Shown: positions 1 through 8,600 of the stretch, piece after piece
How the letters are laid out: each line of letters begins with the position of its first letter
Position numbering within the stretch: position 1 is the stretch's first letter
DNA from: DASRCB01 sp035653295
GTDB lineage: Bacteria > Acidobacteriota > Terriglobia > Bryobacterales > Bryobacteraceae
Length of the DNA: 17,313 nucleotides
Direction of reading: 5' to 3'
Assembly: GCA_035653295.1 (NCBI GenBank)
Contig: DASRCB010000200.1
Span: 1-17,313, forward strand
The notes under the pieces: generated by a model
Databases searched by the model: none
What the model was told of the DNA's origin: nothing
The model's input: only the letters and a program-made list of their open reading frames with translations
Translations under genes and position numbers: made by a program

Positions 1-742
1 CGCGAAGCTCCTGAGGAGTCGCGCCTTTGCGTTTGGCTACGGTGGTGCGTCCCTGGGCGCGCTCGTGCTCCACCTCCTGCGCCGCCTGCCAGAAGAACAG
101 GTACGGCGAAATCGTGGTGCCGAAGATTCCGACCAGCACGGCAAAGAACTGCGCAGTCATCTCCACATGTGGGACCAGGGTGGCGTGGAGCACCTGGCCC
201 CATTGGGGGTGCGCGAGGAACGCTGCTATGACGTAGGCAAAAAGAACGAGGGTGAGCCACTTGAAGATGCTGGCGATGGTGACATAGGTGGTCCAGAACA
301 GGAGAGCCACGATGAGGGCGGTGAAGAGCACTGTCCAGAGCTGTGAGGGAACGTGCGTGACCATCTCCATGGACGCGGCCATTCCGGCGAGATCAGCGGC
401 GATGTTGACGGTATTGGCGATGACCAGAATGACGCAGGCGCCCCACAGCACGGGTCGGGGGTAGGTGCGCCGCACCACGCTGGCGAGTCCGCGGCCGGCC
501 ACCATGCCGAGGCGGGCGCACATCAACTGCACTGCGATCATCAGGGGGAAGGAAAACAGCGCTGTCCACAGCGGGGCATACCCGAAGGACGCGCCGGTTA
601 CGGAATAGGTGGAGATGCCGGATGGGTCGTCGTCGGCGGCGCCGGTGATCAGGCCGGGGCCGAGATTGGCGAAGAAGCGGCGAGCCGGATGCCAGCGATC
701 ACTATTAGTCGGCGCGGCGGAACGGGGCGGCGCAGCGGACAT
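1..742 (-). CDS. Nramp-family divalent metal transporter, divergent metal site, 3' end beyond window
   Basis: Inner-membrane, probably cation-coupled transporter of the Nramp/SLC11 family. Only the first 247 codons are present. I translated it directly: the N-terminus reads MSAAPPRSAAPTNSDRW, followed by TM1 with GPGLITGAADDDPSGISTYS and then FGYAPLW, the usual Nramp TM1 layout. Aligned on the FGY anchor, the family's DPGN metal-binding motif is DPSG here. In TM6 the usual MPH motif is replaced within GTTISPYLFFWQ, so the selective Met is Ser and the His is Tyr. The metal may therefore not be Mn2+ or Fe2+, and I give no mntH symbol. ATG at 742 is the first possible start because TAG stands two codons upstream in frame. 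It lies 18 bases after the lactate permease stop on the same strand, so the two are probably cotranscribed. Confidence 0.85.
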   Translation of the reverse strand, partial: MSAAPPRSAAPTNSDRWHPARRFFANLGPGLITGAADDDPSGISTYSVTGASFGYAPLWTALFSFPLMIAVQLMCARLGMVAGRGLASVVRRTYPRPVLWGACVILVIANTVNIAADLAGMAASMEMVTHVPSQLWTVLFTALIVALLFWTTYVTIASIFKWLTLVLFAYVIAAFLAHPQWGQVLHATLVPHVEMTAQFFAVLVGIFGTTISPYLFFWQAAQEVEHERAQGRTTVAKRKGATPQELR

Positions 743-760
743 GCCCTATTGTCGCCGAGG

Positions 761-2365
761 TCACTTTACCCACGACGGGGCGATATAGGCGAAGAAGGTG
801 ACGATGAGGCCGACGATGGTCGCCAGCAGCATGCTGTGCTTCAGGGTGAAGCGGAACAGGCGCGCCTCGTCGCTGGAGGGCATACCCGTGGCCGCGGCGG
901 CGACGGCAATGCTCTGCAGGCTAATCATCTTTCCCATGACGCCGCCGCTGGTGTTCGAGGCGGCCATGAGGATCGCGTTCAGTCCGAGCTTGCCGGCGGC
1001 GACGACCTGGAGGTTGCCGAAGAGCGCGTTGGAGGAGGTGTCGCTGCCGGTGAGGAAGACGCCGACCCAGCCCAGCAGCGCGCTGAAGAACGGGAACAGC
1101 GCGCCGGTGGCGGTGAACGCAAGGCCGAGGGTCGCCGTTGCGCCGGAGTAGTTCATGAGAAACGCGAGCGCGAGCACCGCCGCCATGGTGAGGATCGACA
1201 GGGCGAGTTGCCGCGCGGACGCGAGCATGATGTCGAGCAACCGCCGCGGCGAGAGCGCCAAGACAGCGGCGGCCAGCAGCGCGGTAACCATGCACGCGGT
1301 TCCGCTGGCGGCGAGATAGTTGAAATTGTAGACAGCCGGATACAGACCGGGTTTGGTTACCGCGGGCGCGACTCGGGCGATGTGGTTATGCAGCCCTGGC
1401 CACGCGAAGGAGATGGTGGCGGCATTCAACGGCTTGCGAATCGCGTCCACGCTCCACAGCAGGATGATGACGACGAGCAGCGCGTACGGCGCCCAGGCGC
1501 GCGCGACGGTCGCGGTCGCGTGGGAGTGCGGCGTCGTCGCGTATGCGCTGCGGGGACGCCAGACGCGAAGCAGGGCCATGAGGGCGCCAACCGATACCAC
1601 AGCGGCGACGATATCGGTCAGCGGGGCGCCAATCCAGTTCGAAACCGCGAACTGCGTGCCGGCGAAGGCGATGCCGCACGCCGCAGCGCCAGGCAGCACG
1701 ATGCGGAGCGCTCGCCAGCCGCCGAGGATCAGGATCAGATAAGCGGGGATGATCAGCGCCACCGGAGGAATGATGCGGCCGGTATCGGCGCTGAGCGCTT
1801 CGAGCGGCAACCCGGTCACCCCGGCAAGCGTGACGAGTGGAATGGCGATGGATCCGAACGCAACCGGCGCCGTATTGGCCAGCAGGCACAGCGCGGCCGC
1901 GCGAAACGGTTTGAAGCCGAGGCCGGTAAGCATGGCCGCGGAGATGGCGACAGGCGCGCCGAATCCGGCGGCGCCTTCCATGAACGCGCCGAACGCAAAG
2001 GCGATGAGCAGCGCCTGCATGCCGGCGTCGGAAGTGAGGCCGGCGATGGAGTCCTTGATGATCTCGAAATGGCCGGTGTCGACGGTGATGCGGTAGAGCA
2101 CGATGGCCCAGTACACTACCCAGGAGATGGGGAATAATCCGAAGGCGGCGCCGTACGCAGCGGAATCGAGCATCAGCCCGACGGGCATTCCGTAGATGAA
2201 GACCGCGACCAGCGCCGCGGATGCGAGGCCCGCCAGCGACGCCTTCCACGCGGGCGCGCGCAGCACGCCGAGAAGAATAAGCAGCACGAACACGGGCAGC
2301 GCTGCGACCAGCGCCGAGAGCGGGATGCTGCCGGCAACGGGGGCGTACAGCTGCGTCCAGTGCAT
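761..2365 (-). CDS. lldP: L-lactate/glycolate permease (LctP family)
   Basis: 534 residues, close to the usual length of about 550 for the LctP family, which imports L-lactate, D-lactate or glycolate with protons across the inner membrane. The N-terminus (MHWTQLYAPVAGSIPLSALVAALPVF) follows E. coli LldP in spacing. The protein is almost entirely hydrophobic helices and contains the family's conserved internal stretches, including GAFMEGAAGFGAPVAI (about residues 126-141) and FLTGSDTSSNALFGNLQ (around residue 440). The ATG lies 9 bases after the purS stop with no strong ribosome binding site, which fits translational coupling. Substrate choice between lactate and glycolate cannot be read from sequence, and no lactate dehydrogenase or glycolate oxidase gene is in the window. 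Confidence 0.9.
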   Translation of the reverse strand: MHWTQLYAPVAGSIPLSALVAALPVFVLLILLGVLRAPAWKASLAGLASAALVAVFIYGMPVGLMLDSAAYGAAFGLFPISWVVYWAIVLYRITVDTGHFEIIKDSIAGLTSDAGMQALLIAFAFGAFMEGAAGFGAPVAISAAMLTGLGFKPFRAAALCLLANTAPVAFGSIAIPLVTLAGVTGLPLEALSADTGRIIPPVALIIPAYLILILGGWRALRIVLPGAAACGIAFAGTQFAVSNWIGAPLTDIVAAVVSVGALMALLRVWRPRSAYATTPHSHATATVARAWAPYALLVVIILLWSVDAIRKPLNAATISFAWPGLHNHIARVAPAVTKPGLYPAVYNFNYLAASGTACMVTALLAAAVLALSPRRLLDIMLASARQLALSILTMAAVLALAFLMNYSGATATLGLAFTATGALFPFFSALLGWVGVFLTGSDTSSNALFGNLQVVAAGKLGLNAILMAASNTSGGVMGKMISLQSIAVAAAATGMPSSDEARLFRFTLKHSMLLATIVGLIVTFFAYIAPSWVK

Positions 2366-2374
2366 GGAGCGCGA

Positions 2375-2620
2375 TTAATCGACGATTTCGACGCGATACT
2401 CTTCGGTCACCGGATTGGCGAGCACATCGCGCGCGATCTCATCGATCTCGACGGCGGCTTGTTCGCGATCGATGCCCGGCTCGAGGCCGATCTCGAAGTA
2501 CTTGCCCTGTCGCACCGAGGCTATAGAACTATGGCCGTGGCCCACCAGCGCGCGACGGATGGTTTGTCCCTGGGGATCGAGAACTGTCGGTTTGAACGAG
2601 ACATACACGAGGGCTTTCAT
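2375..2620 (-). CDS. purS: Phosphoribosylformylglycinamidine synthase subunit PurS
   Basis: 81 residues, the normal size of PurS, the small structural subunit of the PurLQS complex that converts FGAR to FGAM in purine synthesis. Family hallmarks are VYVSFKPTVLDPQGQTI at the start, the VRQGKYFEI block, and the C-terminal LANPVTEEYRVEI. The ATG at 2620 is preceded by GAGGAAACCG, a good ribosome binding site. An in-frame ATG at 2632 would place that site inside the coding sequence, so 2620 is preferred. purQ or purL, the usual neighbours, are absent; the next gene downstream is the lactate permease. The divergent neighbour is the transpeptidase/SpoIID gene. Confidence 0.92.
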   Translation of the reverse strand: MKALVYVSFKPTVLDPQGQTIRRALVGHGHSSIASVRQGKYFEIGLEPGIDREQAAVEIDEIARDVLANPVTEEYRVEIVD

Positions 2621-2673
2621 CGGTTTCCTCATTGTACTCGCGGCAGATGTGTAATCCTGATGGCTTTTTCTGA

Positions 2674-4899
2674 ATGACGCAGGTAGGGTATACTGCCTCC
2701 GATACCGTGACAACTCGGTTAACTCGGTTGCACGTTGCCGCGGCAGGATCGGCAGTGCTCGTGTATTCGGCGCTGACCGGACCGGCAATGCCGGGCATCG
2801 CACTTCTGGCAAAAAACGAACAGCAGGTTCCGCGCCGACCCGCACGCGTCGTGCATGAGCTGCCTCGGGGCAGCGGCGTCGTTCCGGTGTCCGCCGAGGA
2901 TGAGCCGCGCTGGCGCGATGCGGTTACGGAGGCAATGCGCGGCCGCCGCGGCGCCGCGGTAGTGGTGGATCGCGCGACAGGCCGCGTTCTGGCGGCGCAG
3001 AACATTGCCGAAGCGGAGCACATGGCCGTCGCGCCGGGCTCGGTGCTGAAACCGTTGTCATTGTGGGCGCTCCTGCAACAAGGGAAAGTCACGGCGCTGG
3101 ATGCGCTGCCCTGCGCAGGAGCACTGCGCATCGGCTCGCATAATATGACCTGCTCGCATCCGCGGGTGGCGCAGGCCATGACCGTGGATAGCGCCATCGC
3201 GTATTCGTGCAACAATTTCGTCGCGCATTACGCGGCGCGTTTCGAGGATGGACAACTCGCCGCCTTTCTGCACAGTGAAGGTTTACCCATGGCGCGACGC
3301 GCGGCCAGCGTGGAACGCAGACAGCTGGAGGCGCTTGGCGAGGAAGACGTACGCGCGACGCCACTGGAGATCGCGCGCGCCTACGTGCGGATGGCGAAGA
3401 GCGCGCCGCGTCCGGTGCTCGATGGACTTCGGGAGGCAACGGAATACGGCACGGCGCGCCTGGCGGATGTGGCCGGGCTTTCGGGCAAGACGGGCACGGC
3501 CGGCGGACGCGCGTGGTTCGCGGGATTCACCTCATCGGTCGCGGTCGTGGTTGTCGTGCCTGGCGCATCGGGAGGAGTGGATGCCGCGCCGATCGCGAAG
3601 CAGATCGTCGCGCCGGGCGGCGTTTGGGTGCGCGGGGCGCGCACAGAGCCGGCGCGATACCTCACGATGGAGGAGTACGTCGCCGCGGTTCTGGCCGGGG
3701 AGTGTCAGGGATTCACGTCCGACGAGGCGCTGAAAGCGATGGCGGTCGCGGCGCGGAGCTATGCGGCGCATTTCCGTGGCCAGCATCGGCGCGAGGGTTT
3801 CGACTTCTGCACCACCACGCACTGCCAGGTGATGCGGCTGGATGCGGTGACGGAGCGCGAGCGGGCCGCGGCGGAGGAGACCGCCGGCGAGTTGCTGTGG
3901 CACGACGGAGCGGTGGCCAGCGCGTACTACTCGCAGGATTGCGGCGGCGTTACCGAAGCCGCCGCCAACGTCTGGCCTGACGAGGAGGGGAGCTATCTGC
4001 GGCAGCGCGGCGATAACTGGTGCCTGCGCACGGGCCGCGCCTTGTGGTCGGTTGCGATCGGCCGCGCGGACCTGTCGAAGGCGCTGGCCGCGGCGGGTCT
4101 TCGAGCGCCGAAACGCATTGAAGCCATCGATGTGGCCGAGCAAACGCCTTCGGGGCGCGCGCTCACATTGTCGCTGTCGGGCGCCGGCGAAACGTTGCGC
4201 ATGTCGGCGAGCTCATTCCGCTTCGCGCTGGGCCGCTCTCTCGGCTGGGGGCTGGTGAAGAGCATGTTCTTCCACGTGCGGGAGCACGGCGAGCAGTTCT
4301 CTGTTGAAGGATACGGCGCCGGTCACGGGGTGGGGCTGTGCCAGAAAGGCGCCGATCAGATGGGTGCGGCGGGGCACGATTACCGCGAGATTCTGGCCTT
4401 CTACTATCCGGGTGCGCGAATCGGGCAAACCGCTCGCGGGCTCGACTGGCGCCGTTTGCGTGGCGAGCGCGTCGACATCGTTACCGCGGACCCGCATCGC
4501 GATCAGCAGCTGGTGCGCATGGCCGACGCGGCGCTGGAACGGGCGGAGGAACTGACGGGGTTCCAGACCGAGGTTCGCCCGCTGGTGCGCGTGTATCCAA
4601 CGGTGTCGTTATACCGCAACGGCACGGCCGAATCCGGAAATGTTGCGGGCGACACGCGCGGACGAGTCATTCGGCTTCAGCCGAATCCTGCACCGCAGAC
4701 CCTGCTGCACGAGATGCTGCACCTGCTTGTGGAAGCGCATTGCCGGCCCGGGGCGCCGCGTTCGGTGCGGGAAGGCATCGTGGCGTATCTGGCGGGCGAC
4801 CAGCGCGTGCCCGAGGACGTGCGCAGCGAAGTCAGGCAGCAGGGACCGGCGGCGGTGCTGGCGTCTCTGATGCAGCCGCCGTCGCAGAATCCGCAATAG
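2674..4899 (+). CDS. Exported three-domain cell-wall protein: PBP transpeptidase, SpoIID, HExxH metallopeptidase-like
   Basis: 741 residues. Residues 20-45 form a hydrophobic signal or anchor. Residues about 93-300 are a compact penicillin-binding transpeptidase domain with all three active-site motifs in order: SVLK (S123, K126), SCN (178-180) and KTG (272-274). Residues about 325-590 are a SpoIID/LytB domain, a family that cleaves glycan strands of denuded peptidoglycan: YLTMEEYVAAVLAGE gives the predicted catalytic E343, the cysteine pair C379/C384 matches the zinc-site region, and GYGAGHGVGLCQKGA (547-560) is the conserved tail. Residues about 595-710 carry HEMLH (679-683) with a glutamate at E700, a gluzincin-like arrangement. 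ATG 2674 has no ribosome binding site; GTG 2707, giving MTTRLTRLHVAAAGSAVLV, makes a more typical signal peptide and may be the true start. The 3' end overlaps the convergent membrane gene by 68 bases. Enzymatic activity of each domain is inferred from motifs. Confidence 0.88.
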   Translation: MTQVGYTASDTVTTRLTRLHVAAAGSAVLVYSALTGPAMPGIALLAKNEQQVPRRPARVVHELPRGSGVVPVSAEDEPRWRDAVTEAMRGRRGAAVVVDRATGRVLAAQNIAEAEHMAVAPGSVLKPLSLWALLQQGKVTALDALPCAGALRIGSHNMTCSHPRVAQAMTVDSAIAYSCNNFVAHYAARFEDGQLAAFLHSEGLPMARRAASVERRQLEALGEEDVRATPLEIARAYVRMAKSAPRPVLDGLREATEYGTARLADVAGLSGKTGTAGGRAWFAGFTSSVAVVVVVPGASGGVDAAPIAKQIVAPGGVWVRGARTEPARYLTMEEYVAAVLAGECQGFTSDEALKAMAVAARSYAAHFRGQHRREGFDFCTTTHCQVMRLDAVTERERAAAEETAGELLWHDGAVASAYYSQDCGGVTEAAANVWPDEEGSYLRQRGDNWCLRTGRALWSVAIGRADLSKALAAAGLRAPKRIEAIDVAEQTPSGRALTLSLSGAGETLRMSASSFRFALGRSLGWGLVKSMFFHVREHGEQFSVEGYGAGHGVGLCQKGADQMGAAGHDYREILAFYYPGARIGQTARGLDWRRLRGERVDIVTADPHRDQQLVRMADAALERAEELTGFQTEVRPLVRVYPTVSLYRNGTAESGNVAGDTRGRVIRLQPNPAPQTLLHEMLHLLVEAHCRPGAPRSVREGIVAYLAGDQRVPEDVRSEVRQQGPAAVLASLMQPPSQNPQ

Positions 4900-5608
4900 C
4901 CGTTTCGCGCACGAGCGCCAGCCAGGCGGTAATCAGGATAAGCCATGCAATGGCGAAGCGCACGATCGCGCTGACCGTTTGCAGCGTCACGCCGTGCAGG
5001 CCGGGAACCCAGTTCGCGATCAGGCCGGGAATCAGGAAGGCAGCCAGCAGCAGGGCGGGGCAGAGCAGGGCATAGCGACGGCGCAGTGTCGCGAGCGGAT
5101 TGCGCGCCAGTCCACGCCAACCGTTCGCGGCCGTTTCGGACGCGAGCGGAAGGAATACCAGCGGAGCGCCGAACCATTCAACGAGGCGCAGAATCCAGAG
5201 CAGAACGCGGGCCACGGCGACGGGCCTGACGGGGCGGCGCAGCTCGAGGGTCAGCCATGAGGCGATCGTGGCGCCCGTGTCGGCAGTCTGGGCGCCAGCG
5301 CGGCTGAACAGCGCGTAGACGGTCGCCGCCACAATGGCAAGCAGCGCGAACGGGGCCAGCGACGGAAGCACATTCCAGAAAGCGATACGCAGCCGGGTGT
5401 CCCGCGCGTCCGCGCCGAAGTAGCGGAACGTGCCCGCATGCAACCATACGGCCAGAAACGCGATGGCAATGCCGTAGATCACGGTGCCGGTCAACTGCGC
5501 CGCGTCCGCATCGCCGATGCTGAGCCAGGCGTACACGCCGAAAACCAGGAACGCGTTCGCGACGACGTGGAGGGCCCAGAGCCGGATTGTTGCGCCGGTC
5601 ACCGTCAT
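4832..5608 (-). CDS. Six-TM membrane protein of unknown function, coupled to the A2M gene
   Basis: 258 residues; I do not recognise the family. Hydrophobic segments are visible at about 8-30, 38-58, 75-100, 130-155, 180-205 and 213-236, followed by an Ala/Pro-rich tail. Arginine-rich stretches lie between them (for example LRRPVRPVAVAR and LARNPLATLRRRY), plausibly cytoplasmic loops. The start codon overlaps the stop of the alpha-2-macroglobulin gene as ATGA (5605-5608), a strong sign of translational coupling. It may therefore anchor, transport or signal for the A2M/YfaT-like pair, but that is inference from position. The last 68 bases overlap the end of the convergent transpeptidase/SpoIID gene. 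Confidence 0.8.
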   Translation of the reverse strand: MTVTGATIRLWALHVVANAFLVFGVYAWLSIGDADAAQLTGTVIYGIAIAFLAVWLHAGTFRYFGADARDTRLRIAFWNVLPSLAPFALLAIVAATVYALFSRAGAQTADTGATIASWLTLELRRPVRPVAVARVLLWILRLVEWFGAPLVFLPLASETAANGWRGLARNPLATLRRRYALLCPALLLAAFLIPGLIANWVPGLHGVTLQTVSAIVRFAIAWLILITAWLALVRETAIADSATAAASETPAPPPVPAA

Positions 5609-8600
5609 TTCGCCTCCACGGTCTTCGCCTCGGTTGTGGACAGGTACTTCGGCTCATACATCGGCTGCACGCGCGCGGGGTTAACGTGGAACACGCCGGG
5701 GTTGACCACCTTCAGCAGGTACACGTACTGCTGCTGGCCTTTGCTGAAATACGTCTGAAAGATACCCATGCGGTTGTCGTGCATCTCGCGGCGTGTGAAC
5801 CACCAGCCCCACCATGAAGGCTTGTCGCGCAGGTTGTAGAGATCGTCTCGCTCGATGAACTCGGCGCCGGCGGGAATCGGGTCTTCAATCTGCAGGTAAC
5901 GCCACGGGCCGCCAGAAACGGTGAGCCGCACCGCCAGCGTGTCGCCCACTGCGACCGGGCCATTGAGCGGATTGAGGTCATAGACGATCTTGCCATCCAC
6001 CGTTGCGGGTGTGAGGCGGAAGTAGTCGCGAAGGATGTTGAGTTCGACCGTGCCGGTTTTCGCCAGCTTCGGTTCGAGTGACGCGTAGTCCTGGCGCACC
6101 GACCAGTACAGGCGGCCCGTGCCCTTCATCTCGATATGGATGTCGTTCGACGCTGGGTCGAGCTGGGCGTCATTGAGCGCGATGATCGTGTCGCCCGGTT
6201 CCAGTGCATCCGTGCCGCCGAACGTCTTCGTCCCCACCTGTTTGCCGTTTACCAGCACGGTCGCGGTGAAGGCCGGGTTCAGCTCCTGGGTGAGCTTCAG
6301 ATAGTCGGCGAGTCCGTTGACCACCATCGCGGTCTGCTCAGTGGAATACCAGAAGCTTCCGCCGCTTCGATGGTCGGTGAGCCACAGAGCCGCTTTGGGG
6401 ACCAGCGCATTCCGCGGGTCCTGATGGACCAGCAGCTTGAGGACGAATGCGGTGGTCTCGGGCGAAGAGTCGAACCAGATATCCAGGAGCGGGTCGGACT
6501 CCTCCGTCCACCATGCTTCGATGTCATTCTGCTTTGCTTCGGTCTCCAGATGCTGGGCAATGTCGTGCGCCCGCGGATCCTTCTTCTGGTCAAGCGTGAG
6601 GCCCAGCAGGGCCTCACCGTAGGGTGTCAGCTTCGCGCGATGCGTCCAGACGTCGTCCAGAGTGGCGGGGTCCAGCGAATCGGCCAGCGCGAGCGACCAC
6701 GCCACGTACGCTTTCGAGTCGGCGACAAGGCGCGGTTCCCGGCCATAGAACGCTTTCAGCCACGCGGCGCCCTTCTGGACCGCTTCCGGCTTAATCGTCT
6801 GCCCGGCTGCCTGCGCCTGGGCCAGCCCGCTCACGACGTAGGCGGTCATGAACATGCTGCTGTCGTCGGTCTTCCACCAGCCCCAGCCACCATCCTCATG
6901 CTGGAAATCGTAGAGGCGGTCGAGGCCTTCTCCGATCTTCTGCTGGAGCGTGGCGGGATCCTGAGTCGATTTGAGGTTCAGGTCCTTCAGCGCACGAGAG
7001 ACGACGATGTCCGGCAGGAAGCTGGACATGGTCTGCTCGGTGCAACCCCACGGATAGCTGGTCAGGTAATCGAGGGCGCCGAAGAGAGTCCCGGCGATGG
7101 ACGGCGCGAGGCGAATCTCGATTCGCCGTGAGGCGGGCGCCACCTGGCCGGGGAAGGTCAGCCTGAACTCGGCATTGCCGCCTCCGTTCAGGGATCCGCT
7201 GCGCGCATCCGACAACTTCACGCCCTGGGGCCAGATGGGGATGGTGAGCTCCATCGCGTCGGATTCCTGATCAGTCAGGGCCTTGCCGGTGATCACAGCC
7301 TCGGTACCGGCGGGGACGCGCACGCGCCAGTCGAGCTTCACGTCGCCGCGGCTGGCCACGGTCACATCCTGAGTGGCTCCGCCAATGATCTCGAGGCCCC
7401 TGGCGTCCAGCGAAACGCGCGCGGTCTTCGCGTCGGGCAGGTAGTTATGAACCAGCACCGATAAGGTCATCTCGTCGCCCTGGGTGAAGAAGCGCGGCGT
7501 GACCAGGCGGACGATGATGTTTTTGCGGACGATGGTCTTCTCCACTGCGGCGCCGACCTTCGTGTCCGCTGTGACTCCGCGCGCGGTGGCGCGCCAGGTG
7601 GTGAGCGAATCGGGGAAGTCGAACTGCGCTTCGGCGTGGCCCTGCGCGTTGGTGGTCAGGTCCGCCGCCCAGTAAGCGGTATCGGGAAAGGCCTTGCGCA
7701 CCTTCGGCTGTATCAGCCGCTCCGGCTTGAGCTGGGTCATGGGATGGCGGTGGGCGAAGAGCGCAGCGAGCTGCATGCGCCGCTTGCCGGCCTCGCCGCG
7801 GAACCAGTAGGAGAGCGAGGAATCGGTGTTGACGATGTTCCAGTCGCGGCCGTAGAAGAAGTTCAGGATGTCGGGTGTGGTGTCTTTGCGGATAGCGTAG
7901 ATGGCCTCATCCACGACGCCGAGGCTGAACTCGGCGCCATTCACCGGCCTGCCTGCGCTGTCGCTCACATCGAGGTCGTAGACGGCGTGATCGCCCGGCT
8001 GGTACTGCGGTTTTCCACTGGCCAGCTTCACCGTCAGGCTGTCGGTGACGGGCGGAATCTTCAGCAGCTTGCTCCCCTGGTAGAACTGGTTCTTCTGGAT
8101 GAAGGACGCGGTCACGTAGACGCTCGGCGCGTCGTCGCCGTGGATGGGCACGTCCACCGTAAACGAAGGCCCGCCGGCATCCATGACGCGCGTCCACTCG
8201 ATCTGTTTGCCCTCGGCCGACACGAGCACCCGGGCGCGCGGGACTCCGGTAATTACCAGCACGTGCGCGGTGTCGCCATCCTTGTATTTCTTCTGGTCGG
8301 GAACGATGCGGATGTTCGCTTCCGGCTCGCCGAACAGGGCCGCGTAGCCGCCGTTGACCCAGAGGTACGCCTGATCCTGAACGGTCCGCTGCTCCGGGGT
8401 GGGGGCGGTCACCAGCACGCGCCACTCGCCGCCGTGCGGAATGGTGAACTCGACCTTCGCGTCACCGTTGGCGTCGGTGTCGGCTTCGGCGGTGGCGCGC
8501 GTGACGGCCCTGCGTTCTTCACCTTTCCTGACGGGCGTCCACTCCTGGAGTTCCGCCTTGACATGAGCGCGGACAGGCTTATCGTCGTAGTCGCGGGCGC

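Noticed and set aside
353..2137. 594-codon plus-strand open frame
   Set aside because: It lies antisense to the Nramp-like and lactate permease genes; its product is Gly/Arg/Asp/His-rich with no domain, as expected of a shadow frame in GC-rich DNA.
2626..2637. TACAAT as a promoter for purS
   Set aside because: Transcription would start inside the ribosome binding site or after it, and there is no matching -35 element.
2689..2694. TATACT as a promoter for the transpeptidase/SpoIID gene
   Set aside because: It has no acceptable -35 element, and it would lie inside the gene if ATG 2674 is used or leave almost no leader if GTG 2707 is used. It remains possible only for a leaderless GTG start.
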